From NCBI GenBank assembly GCA_947456345.1, contig CANGQU010000029.1:1-7570 (forward strand): 7,570 bases of DNA, written 5' to 3'. Positions within the stretch are counted from its first letter, which is position 1. Each line of letters starts with the position of its first letter. Source of the DNA: Alphaproteobacteria bacterium (GTDB lineage: Bacteria > Pseudomonadota > Alphaproteobacteria > SHNJ01). The notes under the pieces were generated by a model, which was given only the letters and a program-made list of their open reading frames with translations, made no database searches and had not been told where the DNA came from. Positions 1 to 6,509 of this stretch are shown in pieces. The position numbers and the translations under genes were made by a program.

Positions 1-646
1 ACAATTTTTCCACCCACACCATCGCATCGCGCGGACGGCAAGTGAGTTCATAGCCGTCGCAACCGGTATAGCCGCTGCGGGAAATTTGTACATCCAACCC
101 ATCGATCTGCCCATACCAGCAATGCATGAATTTCAATTTGCCGATTTCCGGCAAAAGCCCGCTTAACACTTCGGCGGCTTTTGGCCCTTGCAAAGCCAGC
201 AAAGCGCGATCAGGCAAATGTTCTACCCCGTCCTTGCCCAAATGATTTTGCAAATGCTGCAAATCGATATGTTTGCGGCTGGCATTGACGATTAAATACA
301 ATCCACTTTCTTCGCGCGTGATCATCAAATCGTCGATCACGCCGCCATCGCTGTTGGTCAACAGCGCGTATTTGATTTGCCCGATTTTCAATTCCTGCAA
401 ATCGGCGGTCACCAACCCCTCGAGCTTTTGGATCATATCCAATCCGTGCAACCGGATATGCCCCATATGCGAGACATCGAATAATCCGGCCGCCGTGCGG
501 GTATGCAAATGTTCGCCCATAATCCCCTTGGGGTATTGAATGGGCATTTCATACCCGGCAAAGGTCACCATTTTCGCGCCCGCATGGTCATGCAGCGCGT
601 GGAATGGCGTTTTTTTCAATTCGCCAGATGAGGAAAGATTATTCAT
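1..646 (-). CDS. gcvT: Aminomethyltransferase, glycine cleavage T-protein (partial, N-terminal 215 residues)
   Basis: T-protein moves the methylene group from the aminomethyl arm of lipoylated H-protein to tetrahydrofolate and releases ammonia, in cytoplasmic glycine cleavage. The reading frame opens at ATG 646-644 and stays open to base 1, so only the first 215 residues are here; the family is about 360-370 long. Visible family blocks are TPFHALHDHAGAKMV near residues 13-27, GLFDVSHMG at 54-62, SDGGVIDDL at 99-107 (folate and catalytic region), ALQGPKA at 151-157 and SGYTG at 191-195 followed by CDGYE. The Cys at 196 sits where GcvT normally has Glu. The start is supported by GAGAG five bases upstream and by alignment with known N-termini. 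It overlaps the lipoprotein stop by 8 bp, so the two are probably cotranscribed. Family identity is secure; the rest of the gene and any gcvH/gcvP lie outside. Confidence 0.95.
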   Translation of the reverse strand, partial: MNNLSSSGELKKTPFHALHDHAGAKMVTFAGYEMPIQYPKGIMGEHLHTRTAAGLFDVSHMGHIRLHGLDMIQKLEGLVTADLQELKIGQIKYALLTNSDGGVIDDLMITREESGLYLIVNASRKHIDLQHLQNHLGKDGVEHLPDRALLALQGPKAAEVLSGLLPEIGKLKFMHCWYGQIDGLDVQISRSGYTGCDGYELTCRPRDAMVWVEKL

Positions 647-1139
647 GCGCGCTCTCTGTTGGCTCCAACCCGATCAGTAGCCGCAAATCCCTGGCCGCCT
701 GCGGCAAGCGTATCGTGGCATTTTCAATCGCGACCGCCAATAACGGCCGTTGTTCCGCAAAGACCAATTCGGCCCCACCGGTTTGTTTTTCCAAAACCAC
801 ATCATCCGCCCCAACCACCGCTATAAAATAGGGCGCGGGCGATGGCACGGCAACGGCGTTATCCCGGCGTTCTGCTAAAATGCGGATGGCCAAAACCATT
901 TCAATAGTATCACGGCGTTGGGTGCATTGCGCCGCCAGACGATCCACCTTCATCCGCCAGGCTGGGGGTGCATCCCCCTCGGCCTTGGCGGTGACCAAAG
1001 ATGCATCGCGCAAAATCGCATAATCGGGACAGGCAACCGGCTCTGGCTTGGCAAAATCCAGCCATGACGGCGTGCTACAAGCCGTCAGGCTTAGCAGCAA
1101 AAGACACATCCATAGGGTATGAAAATTTCTGGGCGGCAT
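639..1139 (-). CDS. Small lipoprotein of unknown function (alphaproteobacterial type)
   Basis: A 166-residue protein with a lipoprotein signal: an Arg at position 4, a hydrophobic core at about 9-19, and the lipobox L-T-A-C ending at Cys21. Ser at +2 is not an inner-membrane retention residue under the E. coli rule, so outer-membrane anchoring on the periplasmic side is likely. After the lipobox it has CPDYAILRDA (37-46), a second Cys at 72, and PYFIAVVGADDVVLEKQ (103-119). This CP-x-x-x-L-x-DA plus Y-F-x-A-V layout resembles an unnamed lipoprotein family I recall from Alphaproteobacteria; that is from memory, not a search. No enzymatic motif is visible. Its last codons overlap the gcvT start, suggesting translational coupling, although no functional link to glycine cleavage is evident. 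No clear Shine-Dalgarno precedes the ATG. A later Met (11) would remove the charged n-region, so the first ATG is preferred. Confidence 0.82.
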   Translation of the reverse strand: MPPRNFHTLWMCLLLLSLTACSTPSWLDFAKPEPVACPDYAILRDASLVTAKAEGDAPPAWRMKVDRLAAQCTQRRDTIEMVLAIRILAERRDNAVAVPSPAPYFIAVVGADDVVLEKQTGGAELVFAEQRPLLAVAIENATIRLPQAARDLRLLIGLEPTESAHE

Positions 1140-1166
1140 GGTGATTATGGTCTATAAACTATCGCC

Positions 1167-2126
1167 ATGACCCCCTCATTGCAAGCACCATTGACGGTAT
1201 ATCTGGCGGGCCCACGCGGATTTTGCGCGGGTGTGGATAGAGCCATTAAAATTGTCGAGCGTGCGCTGCACAAATTCGGCGCGCCCGTCTATGTCCGGCA
1301 CGAAATCGTCCATAACCGGCATGTCGTTGAATCCTTGATGGCCAAAGGTGCTATTTTTGTCGAGGAATTGAGCGACGTGCCATCCGACCGGCCAGTGATT
1401 TTTTCGGCCCACGGCGTGGCCAAATCCGTGCCGGCCGAAGCCAAAGCGCGCCACATGATCTATGTCGACGCTACCTGCCCGCTCGTGACCAAGGTGCATT
1501 CCGAGGTCGAGCATCTGCGCGACGATGGCTATCACATTATTTTACTGGGCCATGCCGGCCACCCCGAGGTCGAGGGGACCATGGGCCAATTGCCGCCAGG
1601 ACAGATTGATTTAATCGAGGATGCCGAGGGTGCAGAACATTACACGCCGCCCCCGGGCAAAAAATTGGCCTATGCCACGCAAACAACGCTGTCGGTCGAC
1701 GACACGGCCCAGATGGTGCAAATCCTGCAACGGCGTTTTCCCGATATTCGCGGCCCGAAAAAAGACGATATTTGCTATGCCACCACCAACCGCCAAGACG
1801 CGGTCAAGGCGATGGCCCCCAAATGCGACGCGGTATTGGTATTGGGTGCGCCCAATTCGTCCAATTCCGTGCGCTTAGTCGAGGTGGCGCAAAAATCCGG
1901 CTGCGCGCGGGCGCAATTGATTCAACATGCGGGGGAATTGGACTTTGCATTTTTGTCCGGCGTCACGCGCTTGGGTATCACGGCGGGCGCGTCCGCGCCC
2001 GAGATTTTGGTCGATGAATTGCTGGCCAAACTGCGCACACAATACGCGGTGACTACCGAAGAAATCATCACCACCCGCGAAGATATCGAATTTAAACTGC
2101 CGAAAATTTTACAGGATGTGGCGTGA
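1167..2126 (+). CDS. ispH: 4-hydroxy-3-methylbut-2-enyl diphosphate reductase (IspH/LytB)
   Basis: IspH is the last enzyme of the MEP pathway. It reduces HMBPP to IPP and DMAPP in the cytoplasm using an iron-sulfur cluster. All three cluster cysteines are present: Cys20 in [11 protein letters not shown], Cys104 in DATCPLV and Cys203 in [11 protein letters not shown]. Substrate-site residues are also visible: His49, His82 (SAHGV), His132 and the proton-relay Glu134 (GHPEVEGT), Thr174/175 (TQTTLS), Ser231-Ser232-Asn233 (APNSSNS) and Ser276 (TAGASAPE). Its 319 residues are normal for the family, and nothing is missing. The ATG at 1167 is the first possible start, because an in-frame TAA lies at 1155-1157. 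It has no evident Shine-Dalgarno, and in-frame TTG codons follow at 1179 and 1191. The second of these would match shorter homologues. The gene overlaps rnhA by 4 bp. Confidence 0.97.
   Translation: MTPSLQAPLTVYLAGPRGFCAGVDRAIKIVERALHKFGAPVYVRHEIVHNRHVVESLMAKGAIFVEELSDVPSDRPVIFSAHGVAKSVPAEAKARHMIYVDATCPLVTKVHSEVEHLRDDGYHIILLGHAGHPEVEGTMGQLPPGQIDLIEDAEGAEHYTPPPGKKLAYATQTTLSVDDTAQMVQILQRRFPDIRGPKKDDICYATTNRQDAVKAMAPKCDAVLVLGAPNSSNSVRLVEVAQKSGCARAQLIQHAGELDFAFLSGVTRLGITAGASAPEILVDELLAKLRTQYAVTTEEIITTREDIEFKLPKILQDVA
2113..2116 (+). promoter_or_regulatory. Shine-Dalgarno of rnhA, within ispH
   Basis: AGGA lies six bases before the GTG at 2123, inside the last codons of ispH. With the GTGA stop/start overlap it decides the non-ATG start and implies translational coupling. 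Confidence 0.7.
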
Positions 2127-2575
2127 CAACACCGCGTCTGCGCATCTACACCGATGGCGCGTGCAAGGGCAATCCCGGCCCGGGCGGCTGGGGCGCGTTG
2201 TTGATTTATGGCGAGGCAGAAAAAGAATTATCGGGTTACGAGGCCACGACCACCAACAACCGCATGGAATTAATGGCGGCGATTATGGCGTTGGAATCGT
2301 TGAAACGCCCGACCGCGTTGGATTTATATACCGATAGTCAATATGTCAAAAACGGCATCACCAGCTGGATCAAGGGCTGGCAAAAAAACGGTTGGAAAAA
2401 CGCCCAAAAAAAACCCGTGGCCAACGCCGATTTGTGGCAACGTTTATTGGCCGCTACGGCAACGCACGATATAAAATGGCACTGGGTCAAGGGCCATAGC
2501 GGCCATGCCGAAAATGATCGCGTCGACGCCCTGGCCAATGCGGCGATTCTGGCGGCTTTGCCCTCCGCTATTTAG
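2123..2575 (+). CDS. rnhA: Ribonuclease HI
   Basis: RNase HI degrades the RNA strand of RNA-DNA hybrids, including R-loops and replication primers, using two metal ions. The 150-residue protein carries the complete acidic site: Asp11 ([15 protein letters not shown]), Glu49 (TNNRMELMA), Asp71 ([11 protein letters not shown]) and Asp135 (ENDRVDALA), plus the catalytic-loop His125 (VKGHSGH). The basic-protrusion region (residues 82-98, rich in Trp and Lys) is also present, as in E. coli RNase HI. The start is GTG 2123, which shares GTGA with the ispH stop; an AGGA lies six bases upstream inside ispH, so translation is probably coupled. In many Alphaproteobacteria I recall thrB between ispH and rnhA; here it is absent. 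The stop overlaps the 3' end of the opposite-strand dsbD by 8 bp. Confidence 0.97.
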   Translation: MTTPRLRIYTDGACKGNPGPGGWGALLIYGEAEKELSGYEATTTNNRMELMAAIMALESLKRPTALDLYTDSQYVKNGITSWIKGWQKNGWKNAQKKPVANADLWQRLLAATATHDIKWHWVKGHSGHAENDRVDALANAAILAALPSAI

Positions 2576-4553
2576 CCCGCGCGAACACGTCCACGACCAA
2601 CCCCTCGGTCAATAATTCCGGGAGCAAATCACCGCCCGGATTTTTGGCGCTATATAGCGCGTTAAACGGAATCCCATACCGGCCCTTGGTTTTTAAATAT
2701 GCGCCGATGGTGGGATCGGCCTTGGTCCAATCGCCGCGCATCAACACAACATCGGGCTGGCGCAATAAATCCTGAATCGTTTTCGATTCCAGCACCAGTT
2801 TTTCATTCACCTTGCACGTTAAACACCAATCCGCCGTGATGTCGACGAACACCATTTTGCCGTCGGCGAGCATGGCGGGAATTTCCTCCGGCGCGAATTC
2901 TTGCCATTGGAATAATTCGTTTTTGCTGTGTGTTTGGGTCACTATCACGGGGGCGATGTGGGAATACAAAATCCCGCCCAGCCATAATGCGGTTACGATC
3001 AACGCCACGCCCATGATTTGTTTCACCCGGCCCATCCAGCGCCCGGGTTTGGGCAAATAGCGCACGCTGCCGGGGAATACAGACACCGCCAAATACGGCA
3101 AGGCCAGACCGATGCCGATAAAGGTGAATATAAAAAATATCTCGGCGTTGCTGGCGGCAAAGGCAAAGCCCAAAGCCGTGCCCAAAAACGGCGCCGAGCA
3201 GGGTGTGGCCAGCAAGGTCGCAAACATGCCCAGCAAAAATTCATGCCGCACGCTATGCGGTTTGGCGGAAGGACCCAGCGGCACGATGCGCGCGACTGCC
3301 CCCGGCAAACGGATTTCAAACAAACCGAACACATTCGCCGCAAAGGCCAACACCACCACCAGCAAAAATCCGATGAAATACGGATTTTGAAATTGAATCC
3401 CCCAGCCCAATTGCATTCCCGTTTGCTTTAACGCGAAGACAAACAATGCCAGCAACCAAAACGAAAATACGATCCCAGCCGCCGAGGCCAAAAATCCGCG
3501 CCGTACCCAAGCGCGATCCAAATCTTGCTTGCCAATAATCTGCAGCAATTTGATCGACAATACCGGCAACACACAGGGCATCACGTTCAAAATCAAGCCG
3601 CCCAATAACGCCAAGCCCAATATGCCGAGCAGCGCCGCCCACTGAATTTGCCCAGGATCGGCGATGGGCGTTTTGGTTTGCGTCAACCCCTGCCCGCCAT
3701 TCAACAGGGTCAGGGTGAGCGGCGTTTGCAGCAATTCTGCGAATTGCTCTGGCCCGGTTAAATCCAGCTTCACCGTAAACTCGGCGCGGTTTGGATTGGT
3801 CGGATCGATGCGGACGCTGGGCCGCCCGATGCCGATGGGCAACGCGCTTTCCAACAACAATTCCGGTTTTTGCCACGGGTGGGCGGAAAAACCGCTGACG
3901 CGCAAACTTGCTTGTTGTTTGGTGCCATAGCGCCAAACATCGCCAATCGCCAAATTCGATTTGCTGGCATCGACCGTGGGCACTTGGTCTTGGAAATAGC
4001 GGATCAGCTCCGCCTCGGCCGAGGCGATCGGCGGCCCCGCCGGTAGCTCCAGCCGCAAATTATATTGATACGGAATGCAAATATCGGCGCAGGTCAAATA
4101 ATCCAACGCCAGATTGACGGTCAGGGGCGCATTAACATCGGCCAGGGTGACGGCGATGGGAAACGTCACCTGATCGTGATAGCCGATGGTTTCGATACCG
4201 CCAAAAGAAAATCGCACCGGCGCGGGCCAGCGCATATCGGCGTTTTGTAAATTGACCGAGCCGTCGAATTTCAATTTCGGCCCATATCCGGCATCACCCG
4301 CATTGCGCCAATAAATATGCCAGCTGGGCTCGAGGACGAATTGCAGCCCCAGGGTCAAACCCTGCCCCTGGCCGGTTGTAAGGCTATTAGCCACCAGGCG
4401 GACTTTGCCTTGGGGGTTTTCCTGCCACGAAGTGGCCGCAGCTTGCGCCCAAGCGGGATAGGCCGCCAAACACAGCAAACCCAGCAAAAAGACCGCCTTG
4501 AGCGCGGCTGAAATTCTGTGCAGTTGCGAGAGGGGGGCAGAAAAAATGGCCAT
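2568..4553 (-). CDS. dsbD: Thiol:disulfide interchange protein, DsbD/ScsB-like
   Basis: An inner-membrane protein that carries electrons from cytoplasmic thioredoxin to periplasmic disulfide substrates. Of 661 residues, about 1-36 form a signal peptide (hydrophobic core 20-31, likely cleavage after AWA). Residues about 40-300 form the periplasmic N-terminal region with the cysteine pair C155-x3-C159 (LTCADICIP). At least six hydrophobic segments follow from about 304 to 533. They contain the transmembrane redox cysteines Cys327 ([10 protein letters not shown]) and Cys452 ([10 protein letters not shown]). The C-terminal thioredoxin-like domain, about 545-661, has ADWCLTCK (Cys577, Cys580) and a probable cis-Pro at 629 (YGIPF). 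The protein is longer than E. coli DsbD (about 565) because of its larger N-terminal region, which is more like ScsB. All three expected cysteine pairs are present. AAGGA lies 11 bases before the ATG, a rather long spacing. Redox partners are not encoded nearby. Exact subfamily (DsbD or ScsB) is uncertain. Confidence 0.93.
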   Translation of the reverse strand: MAIFSAPLSQLHRISAALKAVFLLGLLCLAAYPAWAQAAATSWQENPQGKVRLVANSLTTGQGQGLTLGLQFVLEPSWHIYWRNAGDAGYGPKLKFDGSVNLQNADMRWPAPVRFSFGGIETIGYHDQVTFPIAVTLADVNAPLTVNLALDYLTCADICIPYQYNLRLELPAGPPIASAEAELIRYFQDQVPTVDASKSNLAIGDVWRYGTKQQASLRVSGFSAHPWQKPELLLESALPIGIGRPSVRIDPTNPNRAEFTVKLDLTGPEQFAELLQTPLTLTLLNGGQGLTQTKTPIADPGQIQWAALLGILGLALLGGLILNVMPCVLPVLSIKLLQIIGKQDLDRAWVRRGFLASAAGIVFSFWLLALFVFALKQTGMQLGWGIQFQNPYFIGFLLVVVLAFAANVFGLFEIRLPGAVARIVPLGPSAKPHSVRHEFLLGMFATLLATPCSAPFLGTALGFAFAASNAEIFFIFTFIGIGLALPYLAVSVFPGSVRYLPKPGRWMGRVKQIMGVALIVTALWLGGILYSHIAPVIVTQTHSKNELFQWQEFAPEEIPAMLADGKMVFVDITADWCLTCKVNEKLVLESKTIQDLLRQPDVVLMRGDWTKADPTIGAYLKTKGRYGIPFNALYSAKNPGGDLLPELLTEGLVVDVFARAK

Positions 4554-4596
4554 TTGGAAACGAATCCTTAATCATATGGGACTTAAAATAAGATAT

Positions 4597-4625
4597 ATTG
4601 TATCCTATATTATAGGGACATACAA
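4597..4625 (-). promoter_or_regulatory. Candidate sigma70 promoter for dsbD
   Basis: Reading the minus strand, TTGTAT (4625-4620) and TACAAT (4602-4597) are separated by exactly 17 bases. The predicted transcript would start near 4590 and have a leader of about 35 bases. The -35 box is weak (3 of 6) and the -10 box good (5 of 6). A perfect TATAAT also occurs on this strand at 4614-4609 but lacks a recognisable -35 box. Prediction by eye only. Confidence 0.4.
4598..4625. repeat. Bulged inverted repeat between dsbD and yqgE
   Basis: The left arm is TTGTAT followed by CCTATA (4598-4609), the centre is T (4610), and the right arm is TATAGG (4611-4616), GAC, then ATACAA (4620-4625). The inner 6-1-6 repeat and the outer 6-base pair are each perfect; three extra bases (4617-4619) break the register. 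It covers the candidate promoters of both divergent genes, so it could be an operator. It could also be a by-product of two facing promoters. Confidence 0.55.
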
Positions 4626-4651
4626 ATTGCGCCTGTATGGGCCGCCACCAC

Positions 4652-4657
4652 AAAGGA
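4652..4657 (+). promoter_or_regulatory. Shine-Dalgarno deciding the TTG start of yqgE
   Basis: AAAGGA lies seven bases before TTG 4665, ideal spacing. The nearest upstream ATG (4637) is in a different frame, so this site supports the non-ATG start. Confidence 0.75.
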
Positions 4658-4664
4658 TCGACGC

Positions 4665-5246
4665 TTGCCAGAACTAAAACCGTCCCGTGACCCGCACTCC
4701 CTAGCCGGGCAAATTTTGGTGGCGATGCCGTTGATGAGCGATCCCCGATTCGAAAAAGCCGTGATCGTTTTATGCGTGCATAATGCCGATGGCGCCATGG
4801 GCGTGGTGCTGAACCGGCAAAGCAATTCCATTACCTATCCTGAATTATTACAGCAATTGGGCCTGCCCTCCCACTTGGTGGACGATAAAAAACCCGTATT
4901 TTACGGCGGCCCGGTCGAAGCCGGGCGAGGCTTTGTCGTGCATTCGGACGATATTTTACAGGAAAGCACCCTGAAAATCAGCGACGGCCTTGCCTTGACC
5001 GCGACGGTCGATATCCTGCGCAGCATCGGCGAAGGCCGTGGGCCGCAGCAAAATTTGCTGGCGCTGGGTTATGCTGGCTGGGGCCCCGGACAGCTCGAGG
5101 CGGAAATTGCCGCCAATTCCTGGTTGAATTTGCCAGCCGATGCCAGTTTGATTTTCGATGAAAATGCCGACGGTAAATGGAGCCGCGCGATCGCCAAAAT
5201 GGGCATCGCCCTGCACCACCTCTCGGGCACGGCTGGCCACGCCTAG
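4665..5246 (+). CDS. yqgE: YqgE/AlgH family protein (UPF0301, DUF179)
   Basis: A 193-residue cytoplasmic protein of a widespread family whose biochemical role is unsettled; the Pseudomonas homologue was named AlgH for an effect on alginate. Diagnostic stretches are LAGQILVAMPLMSDPRFEKAV (13-33), GAMGVVLNR (43-51), VFYGGPVEAGRGFVVH (78-93) and LGYAGWGPGQLEAEI (134-148), followed by the conserved NSWL (151-154). Length is typical and no domain is missing. The start is TTG with a strong AAAGGA seven bases upstream. The gene is divergent from dsbD across a 111-bp AT-rich gap and convergent with the M16 protease gene, with which it shares the palindrome CTAG as overlapping stop codons. No operon partner is visible on this strand. 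Family assignment is firm; function is not inferred. Confidence 0.95.
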   Translation: MPELKPSRDPHSLAGQILVAMPLMSDPRFEKAVIVLCVHNADGAMGVVLNRQSNSITYPELLQQLGLPSHLVDDKKPVFYGGPVEAGRGFVVHSDDILQESTLKISDGLALTATVDILRSIGEGRGPQQNLLALGYAGWGPGQLEAEIAANSWLNLPADASLIFDENADGKWSRAIAKMGIALHHLSGTAGHA

Positions 5247-6493
5247 GCCCAGGTAATATTCGTCCACTGATCCAATGCGCTTTGCGGGCCCAAACCTGCC
5301 AGCGCGGGCTTAGCACCCAACATCGTCCGCGCCAAATTTTGTACTTGGGCGGTGGTGACCGCATCGATTTTTTCAATCATTTCGGCCACGGGCAAAACCC
5401 GACCATAGCTTAGCAAATGCTGCGCCATCTGCTCGGCCCGGCCCATCGGCTGCTCCAACCCCATCAACACCCCGGCCTTTAATTGCTGTTTGGCACGGGC
5501 AAGTTCGGCATCCGTAATATGATGCACGGTGTCGTGCATTTGCTCGCGGATCAAGCCGCCGAGTTTTTCAACCGCGTCATGGCCGGTCCCGGCATAGACT
5601 ACCATCAAACCGCTATCATCGACGTTCGATAAAAACGAATTGATGGTATAGGCCAGGCCGTGTTTTTCCCGCACTTCTAGAAATAAACGCGATGATGAAC
5701 TGCCGCCCAACAGCGTGCTGTAAACCGAATACGCATAATAATCTTCATGCCAATGACCGACTGCCGGCAAGGCGAGCGCGACATGGGTTTGCTCGAGCGG
5801 GCGGGCGAACAGTCTCGCTCCCGGCTGATAATCGATCTGCTGCATCGGCCCGGGCGCGTGGCTGGGCAAGCGGGTAAAGTGCCGCGCCACCAATTCAACA
5901 AACTGCGCATGATCCACCCGGCCAGCCGCCGCGATTACCGTTTGCGGTGCGGTATAGACGTTTTGCGCATAGGCAGCGATTTGCTCGCTGGTCAAGGATG
6001 CGATCACCCCCGCCTGGCCCAGGATCGGCAAGCCCATCGGGCTGTCGCCATAAGCGGCTTGTTGCAGATGATCGAAAATAATGTCATCCGGCGTATCCTC
6101 GGCCTGGCCGATTTCTTGGATAATGACTTGCTGTTCGCGCGCCAATTCCGCCGGATCGAACACCGAATATTGCAGCATATCGGCCAACACATCGACACCC
6201 AACGCCAAATCGCCATGCAGCAGGCGCAAATAATACGCCGTCACATCGCGCGCGGTATAGGCGTTGCTGTGCCCACCCACGGCTTCGATTTCTTCGGAAA
6301 TTTGCTGCGCGTTGCGCCGCGCCGTGCCCTTGAACACCATATGTTCCAGCACATGGGCGATGCCGTTTTGATTGACCGGTTCATGCCGCGTGCCGACGTT
6401 GAACCAAACGCCCACCGCCACGGTTGCCAGATACGGCATATCTTCGGATACCACGCGCAGCCCATTGGGCAAAGTGGTGATTTGTAAGCTCAT
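5243..6493 (-). CDS. M16 family zinc metallopeptidase (processing-peptidase-like)
   Basis: A 416-residue inverted-zincin protease, similar to the bacterial homologues of the mitochondrial processing peptidase beta subunit. The zinc site is intact: H47-V-L-E50-H51 in GIAHVLEHMVFKGT, and the third ligand Glu127 in QQVIIQEIGQ, at the usual distance. The family motif VGGHSNAYTARDVTAYY (72-88) follows. The C-terminal half keeps the Arg275/Tyr282 pair (REKHGLAYTINSF) that helps the active site. No signal peptide is seen, so a cytoplasmic role in peptide or targeting-sequence degradation is likely. The reading frame is open for 44 more codons upstream to ATG 6625, but these overlap the M32 gene. The start at 6493 has AAGG eight bases upstream and matches family N-termini (LPNGLRVVSE). 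It lies 16 bp after the M32 stop, so an operon is likely. Confidence 0.95.
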   Translation of the reverse strand: MSLQITTLPNGLRVVSEDMPYLATVAVGVWFNVGTRHEPVNQNGIAHVLEHMVFKGTARRNAQQISEEIEAVGGHSNAYTARDVTAYYLRLLHGDLALGVDVLADMLQYSVFDPAELAREQQVIIQEIGQAEDTPDDIIFDHLQQAAYGDSPMGLPILGQAGVIASLTSEQIAAYAQNVYTAPQTVIAAAGRVDHAQFVELVARHFTRLPSHAPGPMQQIDYQPGARLFARPLEQTHVALALPAVGHWHEDYYAYSVYSTLLGGSSSSRLFLEVREKHGLAYTINSFLSNVDDSGLMVVYAGTGHDAVEKLGGLIREQMHDTVHHITDAELARAKQQLKAGVLMGLEQPMGRAEQMAQHLLSYGRVLPVAEMIEKIDAVTTAQVQNLARTMLGAKPALAGLGPQSALDQWTNITWA

Positions 6494-6501
6494 AACCCTA
6501 A

Positions 6502-6505
6502 CCTT
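6502..6505 (-). promoter_or_regulatory. Shine-Dalgarno of the M16 peptidase gene
   Basis: On the minus strand, an A-tract following the M32 stop ends in AAGG, eight bases before ATG 6493. It favours this start over the in-frame ATG at 6625, which lies inside the M32 gene. Confidence 0.65.
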
Positions 6506-6509
6506 TTTT

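Larger units (their letters stand above)
4583..4626 (+). promoter_or_regulatory. Candidate promoter(s) for yqgE
   Basis: Two plus-strand arrangements are possible: TTAAAA (4583-4588), 17 bases, TATATT (4606-4611); or TTGTAT (4598-4603), 17 bases, TACAAA (4621-4626). The second mirrors the dsbD candidate because the site is nearly palindromic, and would give a leader of about 30 bases. The region is AT-rich, so chance matches are easy; one of these is likely but I cannot choose. Confidence 0.35.

Noticed and set aside
2382..2413. Runs of seven and eight A in rnhA as a possible phase-variation switch
   Set aside because: They encode the Lys- and Trp-rich basic region expected in RNase HI, and the frame is intact; phase variation of this housekeeping gene is unlikely.
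3730..3748. Inverted repeat AGCAATTC-TGC-GAATTGCT, a possible hairpin
   Set aside because: It is inside the dsbD coding sequence, has no U-tract, and encodes ordinary residues (EQFAELLQ); an 8-bp stem of this kind can arise by chance.
3316..3936. 206-residue minus-strand open frame within dsbD
   Set aside because: It is an alternative frame of dsbD, whose own frame carries all expected cysteine motifs and membrane segments.
5747..6487. 246-residue plus-strand open frame opposite the M16 gene
   Set aside because: It is an antisense shadow of a clear M16 peptidase, rich in Arg and His, with no recognisable domain.
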